This document shows, one piece after another, positions 42,771-53,057 of a stretch of DNA of 64,000 nt. The stretch is from Cyrtodaria siliqua. Lineage: Eukaryota > Mollusca > Bivalvia > Adapedonta > Hiatellidae. The notes under the pieces were generated by a model. That model was not told the origin of the DNA, ran no database searches, and saw nothing but the letters and a program-made list of their open reading frames with translations. Positions within the stretch are counted from its first letter, which is position 1. The number at the start of each line of letters is the position of its first letter. A program made the translations under genes and the position numbers. The stretch lies in assembly GCA_037043455.1 (NCBI GenBank), contig JAWPHD010010194.1, forward strand, positions 32,181 through 96,180, given 5' to 3'.

Positions 42771-43184
42771 GTTTTATTATTTCTTAAGTAGTCAAATTTT
42801 ATGTTAATATTAATTGTAAAACTAGTATTAAAGCTTATTTTCAAATAATTTGTGGAAGACATGTGCCTTCCATACCAAAGAGTATGATAATGGACCTTTG
42901 GAAACGGCCGAAAATGACACAAGTTTATTAAGTGAACCTTTGAAAATAAATGTGTTTTTCTTTACTTGCCAAGCCTGATAAACACATGTTTATTTTATAA
43001 CAAATTGTATGATAAGTTTTGTGTATGGTAAGTTTGATATTTTAGTTGCTTTTGTTTTGTTTTACTTCGATACTTATGGCTACATCAACGTACTTATGGC
43101 TACATCAATGTACATGTTTGTATAAGACTTAATTACTTTCTCTGTATTGTTCTGAGAATTTTAGCCAGCTACACCTCGATTTTT

Positions 43185-43459
43185 ATGCCCCCAAAGGTAG
43201 GCATGTAGTAATCGCACCGTCCGTCTGTTTGTCCTTCCGTCCGAAACATTCCATCCGAAACACTCCTGTTACGGCCATAACTTTGAAAGAACTAAGGGGA
43301 TTTCCATGAAACATCACACAAATGTTAACCACAACGAGAAGGTATGTCGTTTACAGTAATAGGGTTCGTACCTAAAAAGTCAAGGTTTTACATCTATGTC
43401 AAAGGTCAAATAATTCAAAATGTTCAGGGGCAATTTTTACTTATTTGACATTTCTTGTT
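43185..43459 (+). mobile_element. TGCCCCC-class short element
   Basis: Head 'tgcccccaaaggtaggcatg', then CCGTCCGTCTG. A single unit ('cgaaacactcctgttacgg', 'catgaaacatcacacaaatg', 'gagaaggtatgtcg') follows. The tail has 'ggggca' (inverse of head TGCCCC), then 'tttgacatttcttgtt'. Confidence 0.65.
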
Positions 43460-43795
43460 AAGTCTCATTCGAAGTACTGGTTAGGTGGAAAATGCTTATG
43501 GAGTATTTCGATAATTTATCTAAATTCCGTCTTGCCTGCGATAGAATGCACTACCCTTGGACTACTAACACAGATTATAGATATGCTTTTCTGCATTGAT
43601 AGAAATGTTGTATTTATAACATTAATAGGGACTTGTGTTCAGATGTTTTCAGAATTCCATAATGCCTGTGCCGGGGATTTTCACTCTTCAAAACCATTTT
43701 AAAGTCCACATTAATAAGTCTGGTACAAGTTTAACTACCGATGAAATATTAAAATAGAAATGCCAACTGAGATTAACAATTGAGTTTGAGTATCA

Positions 43796-44135
43796 GCTAA
43801 TGCATCAACCAGGGCAAAACTGCATTTGGTGAGAGTTCAGTTAAAATGGAGTTTTTGTGTATGCATCAATCTGGGCCAGATAATTCTGACCAGGGCAAAA
43901 CTGCATTTGGTGGAGATCAGTAAAAATGGAGTTTTCTTTTATTCAACAATCAGGGCCAGAAAATTCTGACCAGGGCTCTACTGCATTTGGTGGGGATCAG
44001 TGAAAAGGGAGTTTTCATTTATGCGTCTATCAGGGCCAGAAAATTCTGACCAGGGAAATACTGCATTTGGCAGGGATCAGTAAAAATTGAGTTTTTATTT
44101 ATGCTTCAATCGGGGCCCAGATAATTCTTCATTTG
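43796..44135. repeat. ~80-bp tandem repeat, ~4 copies
   Basis: 'tgcatttggt' markers at 43821, 43902, 43982 and 44062 give an 80-bp period. Units contain 'atcagggccagaaaattctg', 'accagggcaaaactgc' and 'gatcagtaaaaatggag'. Confidence 0.9.
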
Positions 44136-44370
44136 GTGGAATAAGCAGAATGCCTAGATGTTTTTTACAGACCACATAAAATGAATTTATGGATGAGAAA
44201 CCAAAATATGTTGCATTATATTTTTAAAACAGGTGGTTGAGTAGAAATTGCATTTACAAAAATAGTAAGTTAATAAATAAGTTTAATAGATAAGAAAAGG
44301 CTTAATTAACTACTGTGTAAGTTATGCTTGTTGTTTGCTGTTTATAAAGAAAGATGAAAAAATTAGCTTA

Positions 44371-44544
44371 GGGTTATTCTATTGAAACAAACATGGGTCC
44401 CTAGGAAGGCACTTTTAAAATTAAACACCGACCGTTGATGCAAAATTGTCTTTAAAGAACCACATTTTGGAATATAGGGTTCACCCATAGATGTTTATTA
44501 AATTGCCTTCCTGGGGTCCCGGGTATATGTTAATGGAATAGCCC
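44371..44544 (+). mobile_element. GGGCTATTCCATT MITE, copy 3
   Basis: It runs from 'gggttattctattgaaac' to 'atgttaatggaatagccc', with internal 'aaggcacttttaaaattaaa' and 'gttcacccatagatgttt', as in copy 2. Confidence 0.9.
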
Positions 44545-44630
44545 TTAATCTCTGTTAAATTTATATATAGACACATTTTGCTTAATGGTTTTGTGCATAA
44601 TTATATATACAGAGGATCTTACATGAGTAC

Positions 44631-44750
44631 TCATTCATTATTGAATTTATTAAACGAGTTGGCAAAAATGATATAATGCAAGGCTCTTGCCAAGCATTAT
44701 ATATTATATCATTTTTGCTAATGAGTTTAATAAATTCAATAATGAATGAG
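44631..44750. repeat. 120-bp near-palindrome
   Basis: 'cattcattattgaatttatt' (44632) is mirrored by 'aataaattcaataatgaatg'. The pairing continues inward through 'gcaaaaatgatataatgc' and 'tatatcatttttgc', and meets at GGCTCTTGCC. It is a fully foldable element without a coding frame. Confidence 0.9.
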
Positions 44751-44768
44751 AACGAATGTTAGATTCTA

Positions 44769-44976
44769 TTTATCACATAACTCACATCGACTTTTATTGC
44801 ATTTTGCCTGTCGCTTTAACGCGAAACCGACATAAACCATGGGAATAGTATCATAGTCATTATCAATTTATTTTGACAGTGCATACTAGGCTTATTTGCA
44901 TACTTAAATAACTAGTGATATATCAAAAATATAAAATGGTGTTATTCCACTCCCACACCGCAAGTTATGTGATAAA
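44769..44976. mobile_element. 208-bp TIR element (TTTATCACATAACT)
   Basis: 14-bp perfect terminal inverted repeats, TTTATCACATAACT and AGTTATGTGATAAA, lie immediately after the palindrome. The left flank 'ttctatttatca' recurs beside the hairpin at 16465-16478. Confidence 0.7.
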
Positions 44977-45404
44977 GTATTATACAGTCTTTTGTTTCAT
45001 CTCTTAAACAATGAAATGTATATTTATATATATGTTAAAGGTAATTCAGATACTTAATACTGATGTGCTTTAACACTAGCTAGAAGTTACCAAAACTCTT
45101 CAGTTTGCTGAGGTATTGATGTATGTTTATTATTACTGAGAAGGTTAAATTTGAGAGAGGGATACCCATATGGCGGGTGTAAGCAGGACCAGCTCGTTGA
45201 AAAAATTGCGACTGGTACCAGTATGACAAAGTATGTCAGTTATTGCAAATATTGTTTGTTTGTTGCTTCCAAGGGATCCACTTTTCAGTATTTATTATTA
45301 TTATTCATTTACAGTTTTGATCATTCAGAGAAATACCTAGATCTGGTTGTAGTAAACTTATAAATCAAATACACATACAGATCTTACCTGGTTTCTGTCA
45401 TTTA

Positions 45405-45530
45405 CCTTTTTATGACCCCGAAGGGAGGCATATAGTAATCACACCTTCCAAGCGTTTGTTTGTTCGTTCATTCCGTTCATTCGTCAGTCCTTGAAAGTCA
45501 AAGGTCAAAACACCTTCTTGTGGGGCATAT
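45405..45530 (+). repeat. Truncated head of the ACCCC class
   Basis: 'atgaccccgaagggaggcat', 'atagtaatcacacc' resembles the heads at 26481 and 43186. Only a short piece of core ('aaagtcaaaggtca') follows before the next element. Confidence 0.5.
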
Positions 45531-45558
45531 GTCACCGTGACAATACTTTCTTTTTTTT

Positions 45559-45903
45559 TCTGTCGCCTTTTCGAAGAAAAATGTGATATATAAGGATCAC
45601 TTTGTTGTCCGTCCGTCCCGAAAATTAACATTGGCTATAACTTTCTCATTTCTTGATATTTCTTTATCAGACTTTCAATATATATTAATCATGACAACAT
45701 CGACATGACCATACTAAAATGTAATGGTCAAGGTCACACTGAAGGTTATTATATGGGTTAAATACCGGTACTCATTTTTTTCTTCACGAAAACTTAATCA
45801 GGCCAGTTTGTCAAGGTCATTTATCTGGGTCCAAAAAACCTTGTTATATTGACAAAGCGCTGACGGGCGACACACGTGTTTCACGGAACACCTTTCTAGT
45901 TTT
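45559..45903 (+). mobile_element. GTCGCC-class element
   Basis: Head 'ctgtcgccttttcgaag', then 'gttgtccgtccgtccc' and one to two units ('ctttctcatttcttgatatt', 'tcaaggtcacactgaagg'). The tail is 'gggcgacac' (inverse of head GTCGCC), hairpin GTGTTTCACGGAACAC (45876-45891) and 'ctttctagttt'. The units match those at 28430-28850. Confidence 0.75.
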
Positions 45904-46014
45904 ATTATAGATGTGCATGCTTTCAGGATTTAGATTTTATTTGTGCTTCTTTATTGTTTTAATACACAGCTGAATACAATATCATCATGTTGATTCCAAT
46001 AGGGAGGCCACATT

Positions 46015-46233
46015 GGTCCATTGGGCAGCATGCTCCACTTTGAATCTCCCCCACTAGGAGCTCGAATTGTAAGTGAGGAAGTGTTGATTCTTACGGATGG
46101 CGGGAAGTGTACAGAAATGGTCCTGCCCAGGAAAAGTGGGTGGTCTACCTCCACAACGAAAAGTCGACCGTCATATAACCTTACATGTGTTGAAAATGAC
46201 GTAAAACACTATACAAACAAACAAAACATCCCG
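46015..46233 (+). mobile_element. tRNA-derived SINE (type A), copy
   Basis: 'gcatgctccactttgaatct', 'aggagctcgaattgtaagtg', 'ttgattcttacggatggc', 'gaaaagtgggtggtctacc', the end 'gaaaatgacgtaaaacac' and a CAAA tail. The B box is degenerate. Confidence 0.85.
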
Positions 46234-46264
46234 TGTTCACAGGTTCTAATCTGACAGACAACAC

Positions 46265-46325
46265 TGTGTTCTTAAGGTGTCCTGAGGCAAGCCACTTCCT
46301 TAAGCCTCGTCCATTTAAAAATTGA
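46265..46325 (+). mobile_element. tRNA-derived SINE (type B) fragment
   Basis: 'gtcctgaggcaagccactt', then 'ccttaagcctcgtcc', aligns with 'ctcttgggcaagacacttt' and 'cccttagcctcgtcc' of the 14245 copy. Confidence 0.5.
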
Positions 46326-46839
46326 ATGTTATCAACAACTGGCGTAAGGTCAATGGTGCAGACACCTAGAAACTAAAAGCAGTATAAAAAAAATCAAATT
46401 CTGATGTGATATGAAATGCCACCTTTCTTAAAATTTGCTATATTTTTTGACTATTGTAATTCCATTGCTATTCATATTGTATACATAGAACGTGATATTA
46501 CATGCATGTTCTATTTACATTTAAATAATTTTATAAATCATTACATATTTTGAACAGTTCAATAAAAAGTGAGAAAGGGAGTCAAATCAATCATGCTTGA
46601 TGCTTGTAACATTTAACTCCCTTATATCGGTTGTTATATTGTGTTGATTTGGTATTTTAGCATTGTTTTGTTGCTTCCATATGCTAGACTAGAGTCTATA
46701 CATGTTGTCTGTTAGGAACGTACTATAATTGAAAAATAAAAATAAAATAAGTCATGTTCTTTCCTTATTACCAGTAGTTATTCCAGTATAATTATATATA
46801 TTTAGCTACTTTAACCTTTAACCCATTACATATATATAA

Positions 46840-46930
46840 TGGTCCCCGTGTGGTTGCCGGGGTAGAATACAACCACTGCAAACACACCGTCGCATGCAGA
46901 TGGGTAGGACCCCCCATTCATATTCATTTT
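46840..46930 (+). repeat. Type C repeat fragment
   Basis: 'gtccccgtgtggttgccggg', 'aaccactgcaaacac' and 'ggaccccccattcatattca' match the 5' part of the repeat at 42355-42770. The window's last bases ('tggttgccggggta') may begin another copy. Confidence 0.5.
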
Positions 46931-46931
46931 T

Positions 46932-47660
46932 AGCTCGACTATTCGAAGAATAAGAGAGCTTATGTAATCACCCCAAGGTCGGCGTCGGCGTCCCACATCA
47001 AGGTTTGCGTGTAAGCTGTGTTTACAAGTCCATATCTCTTACATTTCTTATCCTAGCACAACCAAATTTGGCCATGGGCTTCCTTATAGTATTATCTTAA
47101 GGGCTGCATAAGCAATTTTGGTTCCTGTAACCCATGGGCTCCCATGTAACCAAAATTATGACAGCCCATAAAATGTGTCCCATTTCACATCAAATTTTGC
47201 ATGTAAGCTGTGTTTACAAGTCTAAATCTCTTACAATTCTTACCCCAGCACAATCATATTTGGCCATTAGCTTCCTTATAGCATTTTATTAAGGGCTGCT
47301 TAAGTAATTTTGGTTCCTGTAACCCCTGATAGCCCTTAAAATGTGTCTGTTTCACATCAAATTTTGCGTGTAAGCTGTGTTTACAGGTCTATATCTCTTG
47401 CATTTCTTGCATTTCTTGTCCTAGCTGAACTAAATTTGGGAATTGGTTTCCTTATAGTATGTTGTAAAGGGTTGGGTAAGTAATTTTGTCTTCTGCAAAT
47501 TCTGGGCTCCCATGGAACCCAAATAGTGATGGCCCATAAAATGTGCAATAAAGGCAGATCTAGGTTTGCATGTAAGCATGTATATATCTTTAAATTTGGT
47601 TTGGGATTTCTTATAGCATTATGCATCTTATTCATACTTCACTCATATTGGGGCATTGGC
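46932..47660 (+). mobile_element. AGCTCGAC-class array, ~3.5 units
   Basis: Head hairpin 46932-46960 (AGCTC...GAGCT around TTCGAA). Units contain 'tgtaagctgtgtttacaag', 'ctcttacatttcttatcc' and 'aatttggccatgggcttcc', about 165-190 bp apart. No clear tail is seen. Confidence 0.65.
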
Positions 47661-47754
47661 TCCCTCCTCCCCGCCCCCAGCCCCACTTTTTTTTTTAGTT
47701 TTTTTTTTTACCTATTTCTGTGTTGTTTTGGTCGATTCTGACACATATACATAT

Positions 47755-47865
47755 TTTATCTAGATGTACATGGAGGATGAGCCTGGCATGTTCATGCCTT
47801 TTAGGCACCATATAACCTTTCATGTGTTGGTGCGCCTTAAAACCCAATTCAATTCAATATATATA
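47755..47865 (+). repeat. Type C repeat, 3' fragment
   Basis: 'tagatgtacatggaggatga', 'gcctggcatgttcatgcc' and 'tgttggtgcgccttaaaac' are identical to the 3' part of the copies at 42355 and 59687. Confidence 0.75.
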
Positions 47866-47907
47866 TAATGGCCTGTTCTTTCTTTGAATTAAGACCATTC
47901 CATTTTT

Positions 47908-48110
47908 AGCTCGTGTGAGCTATTGTGACCACTCTTCGTCCGTCGTCCGTCATCAACTTTTAGCTTGTTAACACTATAGAGGCCACATTACTTGAGCAAT
48001 CTTAACCAAACTTTCACAGATTGTATATAACCAGAAGATCTCGGAAGAGTTTGATAATGGGCCAGATCGGTCCAGTAACACCAGAGTTATGGCCCCTGAA
48101 TTAGCAGAAA
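47908..48110 (+). mobile_element. Truncated AGCTCGTGTGAGCT-head element
   Basis: Perfect head hairpin AGCTCGTGTGAGCT (47908-47921), then 'tgaccactcttcgtccgtcg' and a monomer ('gaggccacattacttgagc', 'ccagagttatggcccctgaa'). It is interrupted by the next head at 48122. Its monomers reappear at 49570-49790, after the 320-bp array. Confidence 0.65.
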
Positions 48111-48121
48111 ATGCAGTTTTT

Positions 48122-49566
48122 AGCTCAACTGATCAAAGATCAGCAGATAGCAGAGCTTATGCGGTTGTACGGCGTACGTCATCCGTCCGTCTGTCCGTAA
48201 CTTTTTTTTGTAACGACTACTTCTCTGAAACTACTGGATGGATTTTCATGAAACTTTACAGAAATGTTGCCCATGAATTATAGTTGATCCTAGCAAAACT
48301 TCATGTTGATGTGAAACCCAAGATGGCCACAAACATGTTTGTAGCGACTACTTCTTGAAAACCGTAAGTGATATTGATATGGGACTTTTTCTAAAACGAT
48401 CAGCATGACATGATGTTGGTCCTTGTCTAAAATTGTTTTGATATGACGTTAAACACGGCTACCAGTGGCCATCTTTGTTTACATAGTTATATAGTAAAAA
48501 CTTGTAGCAACTACTTCTCTGAAAGTACTTGATGGATTTTCATGAAACCTCACAGGAATGTTGCTTTTGATGTCTAATTGATCCTAGCAAAATATCAGGT
48601 CGGCCGGAAATTCAAGATGGCCACCACAGCTAAAAATAGATTAAAAAAACAACAAGTTTGTAGCGACTAATTCTTGAAAACTGTGATATTGATATGGGGC
48701 TTTTTCTAAAATGATCAGCATGACATGATGTTGTTCCTTGTCGAAAATCGTTTTGATTCGACATTAAACATGGCTGCCAGCGGCCATCTTTGTTTAGAGT
48801 TTATATGGTAAAAACTTGTAGCGACTACTTCTCTGAAACTACTTGACGGATTTTCATGAAACCTCACAGGAATGTTGCTCTTGTTGTCTAGTTTGTCCTA
48901 GCAAAATGTCAGATTGGCCGGAAATTCAAGATGGCCGTCCTGGCTAAAAATAGATTTAAAAAAAACAAGTTTGTAACGACTACTTCTTGAAAACTGTAAG
49001 TGATATTGATATGGGACTTTTTATAAAATGATCAGCATGGCATGATGTTTGTCCTTGTCGAAAATCATTTTGATTCTACATTAAACATGGCTGCAGCGGC
49101 CAGCTTTGTTTACATAGAGTTATGTAGTAAACACTTGTAGCGACTACTCCTGAAACTACTTGACAGATTTTCATGAAACTTAACAGAAATGTTGCTCTTG
49201 ATGTGTAGTTGATGATCCTAACAAAATTTCAGGTCGACTCGAAATTCAAGATGGCCACCACATGGCTAAAAATAGATTTTTAAAAAACAAATTTGTAGTG
49301 ACTACTTCTTGAAATCTATAAGTGATATCGATATGGGATTTTTTCTAAAATGATCAGTTTGACATAATGTTGGTCCTAATTGTTGAAAATTATTTTAATT
49401 CAACATTAAACATGGTTGCCAGTGGCCATCTTGTTTACATAGAGTTATTATAAAAACTTGTAACAACTACTCTGAAACTACTTGACAGATTTTCATGAAA
49501 CTTCACAGGAATGCTGATCTAGCTTTCAGAACCTGCCAGTAGAGCTTCAAGGTCATTGACCTCTTT
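48122..49566 (+). mobile_element. Array element with 320-bp dimeric monomers, copy 2
   Basis: Head 48122-48157 (AGCTC...GAGCT around CTGATC/GATCAG, with a short internal duplication), GTCCGTCTGTCCG, then units with 'gatattgatatgggacttt', 'aagatggccaccacagc' and 'catggctgccagcggcc'. The tail 'cagtagagcttcaaggtca' then 'ttgacctctttg' is at 49529-49563. It is nested in the AGCTCGTGTGAGCT element, whose monomers resume at 49567. Confidence 0.8.
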
Positions 49567-49800
49567 GTTCGTCTTGTTTACACGATAGAGGCCACATTTC
49601 TTGAGCAATCTTAACCAAACTTGCACAGGTTGTATATGACCATAAGATTTTGGACGAGTTCGATAATGGGCAAGATGAGTAACACCAGAGTTATGACCCC
49701 TGAATTAGTAAAAATGGAGTTTTACATGTTGTTAACATGATACAGGCCATATTTCTTGAGCAATCTTAACCAAACTTACACATTTTTTTGGTGTATTTTT
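49567..49800 (+). repeat. Continuation of the interrupted AGCTCGTGTGAGCT array
   Basis: 'cacgatagaggccacatttc', 'ttgagcaatcttaaccaaac' and 'aacaccagagttatgaccc' repeat twice and match 47955-48110. This supports insertion of the 320-bp element into an older array. Confidence 0.65.
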
Positions 49801-49832
49801 TTATTGTTTTTATTTCCTTTTTTTACGTTTTT

Positions 49833-51359
49833 AGCTCTACTGGTCAAGGGCCAGCAGAGCTTATGGGATGGTGTGTTGTCCGTCTTCCGTCGTCCGTCCG
49901 TCGTCCGTCCGTCCGTCCGTCGTCCGTTAACTTTTCTTCAAACGACTTCTCCTCAGAAACCGCTTGGCTAATTTTGACCAAACTTCACATGGATGATCCT
50001 TTGATGAATGCTTTTTAGATTTGTTAAAATTAGGTCAGCGCTACATCCAAGATGGCTGCCATTACCATATATGGTCGAAACCTTAAAAAATCTTCTCCAG
50101 AACCGCTGGACAGATTTCAACAGTTTTTCTTTTAAAATGATCGCCAACGCCTAGACTATCAAGTTTGTTCAAAATGAGAACAAAGGGAGTCACAATTTTA
50201 CATAGACTTATATAGGATTTTTTTTAAAAAATCTTCTTCTCGGAAACTACAACAGCCAGAGGTTTGATATTTTGCATATGGTCCTTTACCAAGTTTGTTC
50301 AAATGGTGACCCTCGGGTCACATTTGGCCCCGCCCCAAGGGTCACATGTTTTACATAGACATGTATAGGGAAAAACTTAAAAAATCTTCTCCTCTCTGAA
50401 ACTGCAAAAGCCAGAGGTTTAATATTTTGCATTTGCTATAAGCTTGTGGTCCTCTACCAAGTTTGTTCAAATGGTGACCCAGGGTTCACATTTGGCCCCA
50501 CCCCAGGGGTCACAGTTTTACATAGGTTTGTATAGCGGAAAACTGAAAAAAATCTTCTTTTCTGGAACCACATGGCACAGAGCTCTCATGTATCACATAT
50601 AGTATCAGCTTATGGTCCTCTAATAGTTTGTTCAAATGGTGACCCTGGAGTCAAATTTGTCCCTGCCCCGATGGTCACAGTTATACATAGACATAGGATT
50701 TTTTTTTTAAAAATCTTCTTCTCGGAAACTACAAGAGCCAGAGGTTTGATATTTTACATTTATTATAAGCTTATGGTTCTTTACCAAGTTTGTTCAAATG
50801 GTGACCCTGGGGTCACATTTGGCCCCGCCCCAAGGGTCACATGTTTTACATAGACATGTATAGGGAAAAACTTAAAAAATCTTCTTCTCTGAAAAAAAAA
50901 TAGTATGATAATGGACCTTTGGAAACGGCCGAGCACGACACATACGAAATATGAAAACTGCAAGAGCTAGAGGTTTAATATTTTGCTGTTGCTATAAGCT
51001 TGTGGTCCTTTACCAATTTTGTTCAATCTGGCCCTGCCCCGGGGGTCACAGTTTTACATCAATGCTTGTTTTAAAAAATTTATTTCTTAATTTATTTATT
51101 TTTATTAATTTTTTATTTATTTATTATTTTTTTTATTTTTATTTTTTTAAATATTTTTTTTATTTTTTATTTTTATTATCTCTACTGGCCAACTTGGAAA
51201 ACCAGCCAGATCGGACCAGTAATGGCGGAGTTATGGCTCTTGATATAGTTAAAAATGCTATATTTTGCCTCTTTAAGACGATAGTCACTCGCTTCATTGA
51301 TGTCATAAGAGCCATATTAGCCAGTAGAGCGTCCACAGGCCCTCTTGGGCCTCTTGTTT
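49833..51359 (+). mobile_element. Composite array element, copy 1
   Basis: Head hairpin 49833-49861 (AGCTCT/AGAGCT outer arms, CTGG/CCAG inner) and GTCCGTCCGTCGTCCG repeats, then several ~166-bp monomers ('gtttgttcaaatggtgacc'). A T/A-rich tract follows (51081-51176), then one unit of a different class ('ggagttatggctcttgata'). The tail is 'gccagtagagcgtccac', hairpin GGCCCTCTTGGGCC and CTCTTGTTT (51338-51359). Same module order as 57106-59224. The LINE begins immediately after it. Confidence 0.85.
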
Positions 51360-51678
51360 GATGTTGTTTTTTCACTTTTGACGTTTTTTTTAAACTTTTT
51401 TTTTAAACTGATTTGCGTATGGGCTAATCATGTATTTCAAAACGCTACATGGCTATACTCGTGCCACTTTTTAAGCGGAACATAAGTGCGGCTCTTTGAC
51501 TTTTTAGTTAAGGGGTTATGTCCGCTGGGTGGTATGGGGGGTCTGATGCGTTAGCTTTATATGAGTATACCTTCTACGTATTCTTGGCATTTTGCTGTTG
51601 GATATCCACAGCAAATGTCCCCTTGTTGGACACCGAGGTGGGTGAGAAGCGTGGAAGATGAATTCTTAACGCCACATC

Positions 51679-53057
51679 ATGGCATCACAAAACGCACAAA
51701 CTACTAATAAACGGAAAAAAACAGATACTGAATCTGATACTAAGGAATCAGTAATCAATCAATCTTTCCCTCGTTTTCTCATTATCGAATCGGAAAACGG
51801 GGAAACACCTATTACAGATATGTCACCTTTCGTGATCGAGAAAACTGTCCATTCCATTGCTGGACATGTAAAACAAATTAAAAAATTAAAAAACAAAACA
51901 ATTCTTATTGAAACAAACAAAAAATCTCACTCCGATAATTTACTTACAATTACACAAATTTTAAACACAAAAGTCAAATGTTACGCTCACACCTCTATGA
52001 ATATCTCCAAAGGCGTCATCAGGTGCCCGGATCTCTCCGGAGTACCTGAAGACGAAATTATTCGCGAGCTTGCGCCACAGTTGGTAACTGCAGCTCGCCG
52101 AATAACCATCAAAAGGAATGACAAAATTATTAGTACAAATACTATCATACTCACATTTGCAACACCCGTCTTACCAAAAACAATAAAGGTGGCATATCTG
52201 CAATTGCATGTTGACGCCTACATTCCAAACCCGTTACGTTGCTACAACTGCCAAGCCTTTGGGCACCACAACTCCAGGTGTACTAAAGAAGAACGTTGTG
52301 GTAAATGTGGCGATTCTGCATTCAAACATAACGAACCAGATTGTCCTAACGACCTCAAAAGTACCAACTGCGGTCTGGGACATCACGCAAATTCAAAATT
52401 ATGTGAAAAATTTAAAAAAGAAAAAGAAATCATAACAGTTAAATATACACAAAACATTCCCTTTCCAGAAGCAAGAAAATTAATTGAAGAAAAATATAAA
52501 ATTTCAAGTCCGACCTCTTACGCATCTATTCTCAAAACAACAGCAACACACACAGAATGCAGGGATGCAAGTACGCAATACGAACCACAGCCAGAAATTC
52601 AAAATACAAAGAATACTTCCTCAGTATCAAATCCAAACAAAAGTCAACAAACACAACTTAACAAACCAAAATTAAACTTTTCACCTAATCAAACTTTTAC
52701 ATTTAAATCAAACACAAAACCGGCAGGCTCTGGCAATGTCAAGAGCATGTCAATTTCTCAGAATTGGAAAAGCCTAGTGCTTCTCCAACTGGGGAGCACA
52801 AGGAGCAGCCAAAGGTGTCTAATGGCCCTATTGAGCTGCATAACAAATTCGAACAGCTTATGGACATTTCAGAGCCGGCAGCTGCACTGCCACTTCCATC
52901 CTCTCATGAAAGGTTAGTTGAGGTGCCACTTCAGCTGACTTCTTCCGGGGAGGAGGATCCATCAGTGGAGATGTCGCTGCTTGAGTCTCCTAAGACCTCT
53001 CCTAAATCTAAGGCCAAAAATAAAAACAAAATTAAAAATCGCCTTAGCGCTAAATAA
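51679..53057 (+). pseudogene. LINE ORF1, zinc-knuckle nucleic-acid-binding protein (one frame shift)
   Basis: It starts MASQNAQTTNKRKKTD. The first zinc knuckle is CYNCQAFGHHNSRC (residues 188-201), the second CGKC...HNEPDC (207-222), and the third, around residues 231-242, lacks its first Cys. The frame shifts near 52755 and then continues KPSASPTGEHKEQPK to a Lys-rich end NKIKNRLSAK. ORF1 proteins of this group bind the element RNA. The stop TAA (53055-53057) overlaps the next ATG by one base. Confidence 0.85.
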
